A DNA stretch of 64,000 bases from Panicum virgatum. Its lineage: Eukaryota > Streptophyta > Magnoliopsida > Poales > Poaceae. Of the stretch, positions 41,838 to 51,206 are shown one piece after another (within the stretch, counting starts at the first letter, position 1; every line of letters begins with the position of its first letter). The DNA lies in the NCBI RefSeq assembly GCF_016808335.1, contig NC_053138.1, positions 11,897,900-11,961,899 of the forward strand, read 5' to 3'. The position numbers and the translations under genes are program-made. A model generated the notes under the pieces. That model was not told where the DNA came from, made no database searches, and was given only the letters and a program-made list of their open reading frames with translations.

Positions 41838-43298
41838 ATGGACACCTTCCTCGCGCCGCTCCTGTCTCCCCAACCCATCTTCGGCGCCGCCAATGACCCG
41901 GAATTCTCCTCCATCGTCGCCGAGCTCCTCGCCATGAACGACGGTGGCGGCGGCGAGCCACCACGGGCTAACGAGTCCTTCGCTGCCGATACCACCACCC
42001 TCTCAACCTTCTCCGTCCGTCAACAACACGACCAACCCGCCGCCATACTATTCCCGGCGCCGGTTACCCTTGGCCCACCGCCAACTCCTCTTGTCCCTGT
42101 GGGGGCGCGCCATGAATTCACTGCCGGCGCCTCGAGGCCGGCCAAGAGGAGGCGAGGAGGGCAAATGGCAAGCTCGCCGCCCGGGAGCGGCGGCGAGAAC
42201 GCGGTCCAGGCGGGAGTAGCTAGCACCAGGGCCAGCCGCCGGGTGTGGGTGCGGGAGCGGAGCACCGAGTGGTGGGACCGCCTGAACGGGCCCTCGTGCC
42301 CGGACGCCGAGTTCCGGCGCGCCTTCCGCATGTCGCGCGCCACGTTCGCCGCGCTCTGCGACGCGCTCGGCGGCTCCGTCGCCAAGGAGGACACCCCGCT
42401 TCGCGCCGCGATCCCCGTGCGGCAGCGCGTGGCCGTCTGCGTCTGGCGCCTCGCCACGGCGGAGCCCCTCCGCGAGGTCTCCCGCCTCTTCGGCCTCGGC
42501 ATCTCCACCTGCCACATCATCGTGCTCCAGGTCTGCCGCGCCCTCGCCACCGTGCTCATGCCCGTGGCCATCCGCTGGCCGGACCCCACCGCCGCAGAGG
42601 CCGTCGCGGCCAGGTTCGAGGCCGCCTCCGGGCTACCCGGCGTCATCGGCGCCGTCTACACCACGCACGTTCCCATCGTCGCGCCCAAGGCCAACGTCGC
42701 CGCCTACTACGACCGCCACCTGACGGAGCGGAACCGGAAGGCGTCCTACTCCGTGGCCGTGCAGACCGTCTCGGACGCCGACGGCGCGTTCACGAACGTG
42801 TACATCGGCCTCCCGGGATCGCTGTCGGACGCCGCCGTGCTTGGCAACTCGGCGCTGTCCGCGCGCCGCGGCGAGGCCGGGCTGCTCGGGGGAAACCACG
42901 GGCAGGAGCAGCGGCTGGTGGGCGGCGCGAGCTACCCGCTAACGGACTCCATGCTCGTGCCCTACGCGCACCGGAACCTGACGTGGACGGAGCATAAGTT
43001 CAACGAGCGGGTAGCCGCCGCACGCGGCGTGGCGCGGGGCGCGGTCCGGCGGCTCAAGGCGCGGTGGCGCTGCCTGCAGCGGCGCACCGAGGTGAAGATT
43101 CCGGACGTCCTCAGGCTGATCGCAGCCTGCTGCGTGCTTCACAACGTCTGCGAGCGCGCCGGCGAGGGGCTCGACCCCGACCTCATGCAGTACGAGCTCG
43201 AGGACGACGACGTTGCTCATCACAATGCTGCGTCCTCCGAAGCGGCGGCGCACGTGCGGGACAGGATCGCGCACGGCCTCCGATCCACGGTACGGTAG
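41838..43298 (+). CDS. PIF/Harbinger-derived nuclease-like protein (ALP1-like), catalytic residues lost
   Basis: A single-exon, GC-rich gene of 486 residues. It has a disordered N-terminus with a basic patch (RPAKRRRGG, ~100), then a helical HTH-like region (~145-240: FRRAFRMSRATFAALCDAL, ISTCHIIVLQVCRAL). A DDE-fold domain follows (~265-450). In active Harbinger nucleases the first Asp lies in G-[AS]-[IL]-D-x-T-H; here it is GAVYTTH, so Tyr274 replaces Asp. The second site, LSDAAVL with Asp331, is kept. The final Glu of the (V/I)ER-FG-LK motif is Ala399 (GVARGAVRRLKARW). The CCVLHN motif and an acidic C-terminus are present. No inverted repeats flank the gene. Family knowledge: domesticated relatives such as Arabidopsis ALP1 and HDP1 act in chromatin complexes. 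A chromatin role here is inference; nuclease activity is unlikely. Confidence 0.93.
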   Translation: MDTFLAPLLSPQPIFGAANDPEFSSIVAELLAMNDGGGGEPPRANESFAADTTTLSTFSVRQQHDQPAAILFPAPVTLGPPPTPLVPVGARHEFTAGASRPAKRRRGGQMASSPPGSGGENAVQAGVASTRASRRVWVRERSTEWWDRLNGPSCPDAEFRRAFRMSRATFAALCDALGGSVAKEDTPLRAAIPVRQRVAVCVWRLATAEPLREVSRLFGLGISTCHIIVLQVCRALATVLMPVAIRWPDPTAAEAVAARFEAASGLPGVIGAVYTTHVPIVAPKANVAAYYDRHLTERNRKASYSVAVQTVSDADGAFTNVYIGLPGSLSDAAVLGNSALSARRGEAGLLGGNHGQEQRLVGGASYPLTDSMLVPYAHRNLTWTEHKFNERVAAARGVARGAVRRLKARWRCLQRRTEVKIPDVLRLIAACCVLHNVCERAGEGLDPDLMQYELEDDDVAHHNAASSEAAAHVRDRIAHGLRSTVR

Positions 43299-43934
43299 CC
43301 ATGCTAGCGAATAGCGACGGTGCATTTCGATTGTAGCAAGAATAGATCCTCAAAGTTCAGTAAGCATAATAAATAATTGGTGTAGCATGCGTGACATACT
43401 GTCACAGTGAAATTAAAATTAAAGAACAGTATACAGGTCTTGTATCAAGGATGTTGGAAAGCGCATGTCCCTAGATTATCATAAGAGGCACACTTTATGA
43501 TAGGATTTTATTTTTGAAGCATCTGCTAGGAACTTCATAAGAATTTGACCTGCAATTTGCAAACAGAATACGTAATCCAAGTTTGTCTAATACCCAACGT
43601 CCTACCAATCCAAGTTTGCTCAATTGGAAGAAGCAGGAAATCATAATCTCAATATCATCTCATGTGAGACTGAGCAACCTGATAATCGTGCACAGCTATT
43701 TCCTGCTATTTTTGGTTAAGGAACTTGACTATATGTGACGTGATTGTAAAATAATTCAGGAACAAAGTTTTCTGCAAATTCTGGCAACCAAACTATTCTT
43801 CGTTGAAAAAACAAATGAAAGCAAACAGAAAATGTACTTTGCCAAACAGGTCATTTGCCAAACATGTGGAGTAGATAACTTCAACCCTCCTCGCAGTCCA
43901 TCCATAGCAAAAATTGTGTGTGGGTGGGTGGGGG
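43299..43934. other. 3' flank of the ALP1-like gene
   Basis: Probable 3' UTR and downstream DNA. The stretch at about 43290-43470 (CGACGGTGCATTTCGATTGT, GTAGCATGCGT, AAGGATGTTGGAAAG) has a diverged second copy at 46840-46985. No coding sequence is seen. Confidence 0.5.
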
Positions 43935-44377
43935 CACTACAAGAAAAAGCTCCATTAGTACCGGCTGCATGCCGTCCTTTAGAAAAAAATACATCGGGAT
44001 AACTGTGTGTGCACCGGGGTTCGAACTTGTGATCTGTGACCTCGCGTGTAGTCTCCTTTACCATCCCACCCACACAGCACATGTGAGTGGATAGAAGATG
44101 TTATCCTTTTAATGTAACCAGGATGAACCATTTAGTACCGGGCCATAACACCACCCAGTACTAAATAGTGGTATTTAGTACCAGATGGTGTTACAGCCCG
44201 GTATTAAATGGTTGGGAGGCCCCGGGAGCCATTTAATACCGGGTTATAACACCACCCGGCACTAAATGGCTCCGGAGGACAATGTGTTATAGAACCGGTA
44301 CTAAATTGGCATTAGTACCGGGTTTAAAGCAACCGGTACTAACTGGAGGTGGACGAATGACTCTTTTTCTAACAGTG
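43935..44377. mobile_element. CACTA-type MITE
   Basis: Left terminus CACTACAAGAAAAAG; complement of the right terminus CACTGTTAGAAAAAG. A 3-bp flank GGG sits on both sides (43932-43934 and 44378-44380), although the flanks are G-rich. Subterminal TAGTACCGG / CCGGTACTAA motifs recur in both orientations, as in CACTA elements. 443 bp, no transposase. Confidence 0.88.
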
Positions 44378-44624
44378 GGGGGGAGGGGGGCTCCATGGAT
44401 CCGGCGGCGATAGAAGGGGCTAGAGCCTCTCCAGACTCACCACTGGATCTGCACCTACATTTTGGCATCTATGAAGACTTCCCTAAATCCTAATAGCTTC
44501 TGGGCAATGAGCTGTGGCCGTGGCTACATCATTTTCTCTTATCGCCCATGCATCCCATTCCCCTGCAAACTATTAAAAGTCACATGTTGATGTTTAATTT
44601 GGTCACCATCCTAGCAAGTAGAAA

Positions 44625-44792
44625 CAGTGGCGGATCCAAGTCACAACCATAGGGGGGGCTGAAGCCTTCTTCTTCATCATCTTCTTCTTCTCCCTTCACT
44701 TTCTCCTCCTCTAGCTCCCCTTGTTCCAATGGAGGTTGCAGCCCGTAGGGGGGGCTGGAGCCCCCTCAGCCCCCCCTGTGGATCCGCCACTG
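44625..44792. mobile_element. Short hAT MITE (CAGYGGCGGAT family), copy 2
   Basis: Termini CAGTGGCGGATCCA and TGGATCCGCCACTG are perfect inverted repeats over 14 bp. The perfect 8-bp duplication AGTAGAAA flanks it (44617-44624 and 44793-44800). The interior is dominated by GGGGGGCT / AGCCCCCC and CTTCTTC tracts. Same family as 5122-5273. Confidence 0.93.
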
Positions 44793-44880
44793 AGTAGAAA
44801 GTAAAGAGTTGAGCTTGAGCAAAAGGATGATCCTGGTTTTCAGTTGTGTTCACAAAGTACCCTTCCGTTTGCAATACCAC

Positions 44881-45684
44881 TATGGGTGGGCAAATTACTC
44901 GAAACCCGAAGCCCGAAACCGAAAAAAACGAGCCCGAACCCGAAAGATCCGAACCCGAAAAACCCGAACGCTAATTCGGGTTTCAACCCACGGTACCCAA
45001 AATTATTACGGGTAATTCGGGTTTCAAGCCACGGTACCCGAACTACCCGAAATACTCGAAATTATATGAGGCCTGTCTAACTCCTTTAACTCCATACAAT
45101 TTCAGCCCAACTAGCCCACTGCCTCCATGTCCTGTACAGCCCACGAAGCCAACCACTCCGTTCACCTCCCTTAAAAAATATCTCTACATGTCCTCTCTCT
45201 CTCCGGCCTCCGCACCTCTCTCCGTCGACCGTCGCCCAAGCGCGGAAGCGCCCAGCTGCCTGCCTTCCTCCACGCCGCCGCCTCCGACTGCCTGCGCGCA
45301 TGCGCCCCCGCACTGCATCCTTGCACTTTGCAGGTTGCAGCCGCACCTCCAGACTGCTACCTGCTGTGACGCACGCCGTGCCCCCAAGCTGGAGCCTGGA
45401 GGTCGGGAGTCTCGGCGAATCAATGCAGCGCCATGGCCTCGCCACATATCTGAGCTCGTCCCATCCGTCCACAATAATCGCTCGATCTCAGTCTGGTTGA
45501 TGCAGATCCATGGTATTTGTCGGGTATTTCGGGAATACCCGAACCCGAACCCGAACCCAAAATATCGGGTACCCGATTTGTCGAGTATCACTTTTTCATA
45601 GCTAATTTCGGGTTTGAGTTTTGAAAACCCGAATTTTTGAAAACCCGACCCAAAATTTTCGGGTTACCCAAATGCCCACCCATA
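44881..45684. mobile_element. hAT element, 804 bp, with CCCGAA-rich arms
   Basis: Termini TATGGGTGGGCA and TGCCCACCCATA are perfect inverted repeats. The 8-bp duplication AATACCAC is perfect (44873-44880 and 45685-45692). Subterminal regions are packed with CCCGAA and TTCGGG motifs. The GC-rich centre at about 45190-45500 has an open frame (MSSLSPASAPLSVDRRPS) that I do not recognise and do not call. No transposase. Confidence 0.92.
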
Positions 45685-45809
45685 AATACCACAAAGTGCA
45701 GGAAGATGAAATCAATACATAGTATATAATTAGTTGATAAAATTAGATCAATTTTTTGTAGAAAATCAATGCAAAACTAAAAGAAAGATGTGTTTCTTTG
45801 GCGGAATAG

Positions 45810-46357
45810 ATGATTTCATTCTAAAACTTTTAATTAAGTGTCAACTTCGTTCCTAAACTTCTAAAATTACTGCTTTAGTTCTCAACTTTTTTCATGCAGC
45901 TTATCATTCTATGTTTCTTGCCACGTTGGCATGCCATATCAGCATCTAAGTATTCCTATTTTTTAGTAGCAATATATATTGGCTCACACATACTTAGCTT
46001 AAAGATGGTGCAACAAAACTCTAACATGAGTCTACATAAATTTATTTTCACAAAAAGAAAGTTTTGTAGTGTATAACACATATGTTTGGGATCAACTCCC
46101 TTCTTTAAAAATTGCACACCGTTTTATTTTCGCCAATGTGAAACTATTATAATGATTAAATTTGTAGAAATATTAATTCTTTTTATGAACCATAGTTGAC
46201 TATATGCGAGAGGCATGCCAACATGGCATGTCATGTAGGATGACTAAATTGAACCGGATGGAGAAGTTTAAGAACTGAAATGTCGTTTTGGAAGCTTAGG
46301 AACGAAGTTAAGCTTCGGCTAAAAAGTTTTGAGGACGAAATTGACTATTTCATATGT
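45810..46357. mobile_element. Foldback (long inverted repeat) element
   Basis: The left arm (TTTCATTCTAAAACTTTTAA, CAACTTCGTTCCTAAACTTC, GCCACGTTGGCATGCC) is matched inversely by the right arm (GGCATGCCAACATGGC, AGGAACGAAGTTAAGCTTC, GACGAAATTGACTATTTCA). Arms are about 130 bp and diverged; no target duplication was resolved. Confidence 0.65.
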
Positions 46358-46839
46358 TTGTGTGCACCCCTTAATTTTCTCTCTAGTTCGGACACTGCAC
46401 AGGTTGGAGGTTGGAGCTCGGAGCTCCAGTTCAAAAGAGTTCAATCATATTCTCCTCAAAGATGTAGTGCTCAAGCATATCTTCCTGATGACCGTTTCTT
46501 CAGTTCCAGCAGATCTTTGTGTTCTGACCTTCTGATGTCAATCTGGGATTATTTGTTACAGCACCAAACGGAGTTGTATGCCTGTAATTCTGGAAGAAAT
46601 TACAGCCATACACAAAATAGCAGGAGAGGATTATTCCAGCACCGTTGCTCAAAGGGATGTGAATTATTCCGATTTCGAAACCAAGCAATACCAGCTTATG
46701 CAAGGCAGTACGAGATAGCAATTGCATCAGGTCAAATCACGTGCCAATAAAAGTTGCGTGGCAAGCCGCCATGGCTGGTCTGCCGACAGGAAGTCACGGT
46801 CGCGGCTGCTGGCTCCGCTCCGCTCGGAGGGCGCGACGA

Positions 46840-46985
46840 ACCGCGTGCCTCATGGCTAGAGAATAGCAACGGTGCATTTCGATTGTTCAGTGGGCACGAT
46901 GGTTGTAGCATGCGTATGACACACCGTCACATTGGAAAACTAAGGTATTGTCCCAAGGATGTTGGAAGGCTCATGTTCAAGGTGG
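46840..46985 (+). repeat. Diverged copy of the ALP1-like gene's 3' flank
   Basis: Reads ATGGCTAGAGAATAGCAACG, GTGCATTTCGATTGTTCAG, TTGTAGCATGCGTATGACAC and CAAGGATGTTGGAAG. These parallel 43298-43470 in the same order with small indels. The coding part is not duplicated here. Confidence 0.75.
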
Positions 46986-46989
46986 CAGG

Positions 46990-47949
46990 GTACTTAACCA
47001 CAGTATCATCGAGATAGTCAACGGAATTGCAGGAGCCAGAATCAACAACCTTGGTCTAAGTTAAAGCTGGAAAAGTCCTTGATACATTTTCTGGAGTTTC
47101 CATCGAGTTTGATTTGTACACAAGTAACAAGTTCAACGTGCCATCAAAGCCAAGTACAATGAGCACATTGGTGAATTCAAACCCTTCCATTGAAGCATTG
47201 CTGGAAAAACCACATCAACTAACCCTGCCCTTAACCCGCTTGTTGGTGATGATCATTGGAGACGGAGACGGGGCAAAAAATAAAGGAGGGCACAAGAAAA
47301 TATTGAGCACAGTATAGTGACTTGGAGAAAGACACTTGATTGCAATTTAGGATTCCCCTTTCATAAGAATACAACCGCTCTCCAGAAAAGAGGTCAATAT
47401 CAGCAGTTGGGTCCCAACTAAACTGATGACCTATACAATACTTGCATAATCTTCATATAAACCTTCACATTGGAATGTGCTTTGCACATAACTAGGGAAT
47501 TCAAGTGGATTTCTCCGCAAAACATAACTCTTTTTCCCTTGGAGTTCTCCTTTCCCTCCGCTGAGACATGCTTGGCGAGAAGTTGAAGTACAGATTAAAG
47601 AAATAAATGTACAAGGCACAAATGACAATTGATGTCCAGAAACATAGTCATATGGTTTGGTAAATGATTGCATCATTCTGGTTTCAAGTTCTATGCCCTC
47701 GAGTAATAGAAACCAAATTGATGACATTTAGAATGCTTGTATATGGAGATACAAATTGCTCCCATGAAACCAGTCAACCTCAAATACTTTATTGATGTCA
47801 TATGTACAAGCTGTATTCCCCTGCCTCTGCGTGGTCTTGATAGCTACAAGCAAGGCCAGCAGCAAGGTCTAAGACAACTAGGTATAGTGTACCTGACAAG
47901 TGTAAGGCTATGAGATGTTCTAGCCGAAAAAAAAGGCATCTTTCAGTTG
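46990..47949. other. Intergenic DNA and likely 3' UTR of the VOC gene
   Basis: Short open frames only, none with a recognised family. The right-hand few hundred bases are probably the 3' UTR of the minus-strand gene whose stop is at 47950. The upstream part (46360-46840) likewise holds only an unrecognised open frame. Confidence 0.4.
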
Positions 47950-50810
47950 CTACACTTGGGTGAACTCCAATGCGTTCCCATCTGGGTCTCTTGCAAAGAT
48001 CGCCGGACGCCCAGATTTGCTGAGTGTGTAGCTGATTCCTGTATTTCAGTTTAGTAGTAACGCCATCAGATTTTCAGGTGGTTGGTAAAGGAATGGCAGG
48101 TCAGTAATGTATCTAATGAAAGACTTTTTTTTTGGCTGGAAACTGTGAGGGAGTTCCCCACTGCATGACCTTTTCCAACTTTTTGAAAAGGGGGATAAAG
48201 CACATTAGTTTTTACAAGGACTCAAAGTTCAAAAAGAAAAGGTAATTACAAAAGAGGTAATACATCAGAGACAAGTTCTACGTAGAAACTGAAACATGAA
48301 TCTCATGTTATAAAGTCACATGGATCTACTTTACTGAGATCATACGAGATTTGTTGAACACATGACTGACAAAACATCATTATTTTTACTGTAAAATTAT
48401 AGCTACTTCTGAATAGCCAACAATGTGGTTGCCTACAATCATGTGCAAGTTTTTACTGGAACCTATTTTTTCCCTAAGCATGATTTTAATTTAGCAAGCC
48501 AGCAACATTAATAGGCCATTCTTATCAGTTTTGACTCAAATAGCATTGCTTAATGCCTTAATCTGTATAGTTATTTCATTAACATTAGAAGCAGAAAGAA
48601 TAAGTAGCAGCCAAGGAAAGTAAAGATTCAGGCATACCAGCTTTGTCAAATATTTCTTTCAGCTTCAACACATCTTTGATTGCTATACAGGTATGACGAT
48701 CGCGCCCACCATGCTCTGGGCGTCCTGTCAGAGGATCAGGATTTGGCAGCTCCATCAAGTGGATCATCTCAGAACCAACCCAGAGCCAAGCACCTCTGTA
48801 TGGCAGCTTGTCGGTTGGCCTAGCAGGATTCACCTTAAGACCTGATTGACTAATGCATCAGTTTGCTTTACAAGCACAAGCTGCAGAACAAAAGAAGTAT
48901 AAAACATATAAAACAGACAGCTAACTCACCTAGGAGGTCCTTGTAGAACGCCATTGACCTTTCAAGATTTTCACACAGAATCCCAACATGATGAAGGCTA
49001 ACAACTCCATAATCAGGTTCTGCATAGAAGATCAGGCAGCATTTTTGTTTACACAAAAGCTAGTTAAGAAGTTTGATAAAAAATATACACAGTTTGTGTC
49101 TGTAAGTAGCCACAAGAATGCTGAATCTTCCATGGCGGTAGCAAATTAGGCTACAAAAAATAGTTGCCTTGTACAGAGAGGTCAAGACCTGCTAAGCACT
49201 TTACATCACTATTATTGGCTGGGTTCATGCTCATCTAGCTTGGCAGGGAGTATGTATACGTCTGGGATGAGACCAATGTGAGAAGTACGCTACATCAGGA
49301 GGAAATGGGAGGAGATAGCATCAACATTAGTGTTCACAAGAGAGGAGGATGCCCTGATCTGGCAGCGCACCTCCTCAGGGGTGTATTCTTCCCAATCCTT
49401 GTACAGAATCATCAATTTCGGGGGCCTCACCCCTGTGTTTACACCAGCAGTGTAGAAGCTTCATCGCCGTCCAGGGTACATGTTTTCTTGTGACTGCTCA
49501 TATTAACTTAGCTAGAGGAAAAGTAGAAGATGAAACTTGATTTATTTTGTTGCAAAAAAAGAAGGCATTCTCCACCTCTTGGTCCTCTTTTTGAGTGCGC
49601 AGTAGCAAAATAAATGTGGTGCCGCTTAGCTGAAGACGTCTATTTGCATGCTATATTTTGCTTTGAATCAATAGCCAGATTTTGGATTTGTGTTAAAAAA
49701 CATGCTGCTCTCAATTTTAGCTCTGTTGCTCAGTGGGTCTGTGGAAGCCCATGAACCATTTTTTGTTTTCAGAAAGGAACTTGGCGGGAGATGCCGATGA
49801 TGTGATGCCAGGTGATCCCAATGGTCAAGGATTAGATGCTGCTCTGGCCAACATGGCACCTCGAGACATATAAGCAATGGGTGGAAAAGCTGGAAGATGT
49901 GGTGTCAAGACCAAAGAGGCTATCAGATTGGTAGCAGAGGTGAGATGGGAGCACTGAATAGTAAGCAACGACCATTTGTTCAGCAAAATGGGTTAGTGCG
50001 CCCTGTTGTATTTTTTAGTCCCTGGAGCTCTCTAAAAAAATAACATACAAATACATTCTACTAAGAACCAACAATGTCGATGAAATTGTGCATTATGCCT
50101 ATGAGCACTGATTAGTAATCAACACCCATTTGTTCAGTAAGCTTGCTAGATTTTTAGTAGGTAAGGCAGTCACGAATTATTCAGAGTAGCAGCCGAAGCT
50201 CCAGGGAACAATTTCAACGTGCTTTCCTGAACATAATATAGACAATGTAAAAAAAAATAAAATCATTGATTTCTATATGCCCCAGAGCATGAACATCAAA
50301 TGGGACACTATGGGTCCTTCTCCTTCCTCTCAATTATTGGCAAAGATGCGCAGCCGCGAAATTGGATCTGCAACTTCGGATCCAGTTGTCAAATAGCTCC
50401 TAGAGCAAGTGCTGAGCTAACTGCACAACTATATGTTGCAACAAGGTTCTTGGACAGAGCAGGCCCGATTAAGAGACCGAATTCAGGAATTCAACCATTA
50501 CCGGAACAATTTCGTTTAAAAAAAATCATCGGAACACTTATTCACCTAAATACTATTCATACAGAGCAAGAGATCTCCGTTTTGCGTAATCAATAATCAA
50601 GTGAATTTAATAGCAGGCATCAGCAAGAACCAATAACTCACCCTGGGCCGGCTCCTGCGCCGTGATGAGCTGCTGCTCCCCGCCTGTGGCGACCGAAAGG
50701 CGTGTGCGGAAGCGGCGGGGCGCGGCGGCGGATGGGATAGGCTGCGCCCTGGCCGCCGCGGCGCTGGATGCGGAGAGGAGGGGAAGAGACGCGACGCACC
50801 TCGTCGCCAT
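47950..50810 (-). CDS. VOC-superfamily (glyoxalase/bleomycin-resistance fold) protein, probably plastid
   Basis: Four exons (50642-50810, 48930-49019, 48638-48841, 47950-48038) join in phase to give 183 residues. Residues 1-45 are rich in Ser, Ala and Arg with few acids (MATRCVASLPLLSASSAAAA), typical of a chloroplast transit peptide. The rest is one VOC module: SLHHVGILCENLERSMAFYK, then WLWVGSEMIHLMELP, RHTCIAIKDV and RDPDGNALEFTQV. The usual metal-ligand set can be placed at His67, Glu117, His136 and Glu179, so the metal site looks intact. Relatives include glyoxalase I and dioxygenases; the substrate of this plant single-module group is not known to me. The exon-1 ATG is the first in a GC-rich leader. 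Intron 1 is about 1.6 kb. Confidence 0.93.
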
Positions 50811-50979
50811 TGCTGCCCCTCTTCCAAGTTCCAAGAGATGCTCGGATGCTCTCTGTTCACGATTGTGGGCTATATGGGCCTCTACTTTTGTGTGGCCCGG
50901 CCTTTTGGCATTTGGCTGTTGGATGATGTGCGGTACGGCATCACCTTGTGGCAATGTCCCGAGCACTGTAACAAATCTC

Positions 50980-51206
50980 TACAATCTCCATCTTAAAAAA
51001 AATATTTATTTTTAGGATTCAAAATTTGTCTAAAAAATAAGTCATGTTATCTTAATATTTAAAAAGTACATGTGCATGTAAGAATCAATTGGTACTAAAT
51101 ATGGTAATAAATAGGAGCAAATATAGTCATTTTATCTAATTGTTAATCCGTTCTAAAACTTGACTTATTTTTGGACGGAGGGAGTATATGTCGTCCGATT
51201 CAAAAA
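50980..51206. repeat. Direct repeat flanking the LINE, left copy (contains a Stowaway-like MITE)
   Basis: A 227-bp block from TACAATCTCCATCTTAAAAA to GTCCGATTCAAAAA. Its right part ends TTTTTGGACGGAGGGAGTA, a Stowaway terminus, followed by non-MITE sequence that is also repeated. It differs from the right copy at 7 of 227 positions by my count. Confidence 0.92.

Noticed and set aside
42020..42997. Three sizeable open frames overlapping the ALP1-like gene in other frames
   Set aside because: Shadow frames of a GC-rich gene, without domains.
44005..44030. Possible tRNA or SINE B box (GGGTTCGAACTTG)
   Set aside because: No matching A box or cloverleaf was found and it lies inside the CACTA-type MITE; a nested SINE piece is possible but unsupported.
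45535..45660. Interstitial telomere-like repeats (CCCGAA)
   Set aside because: The plant telomere unit is CCCTAAA; these are subterminal motifs of the hAT element with TIRs and an 8-bp duplication.
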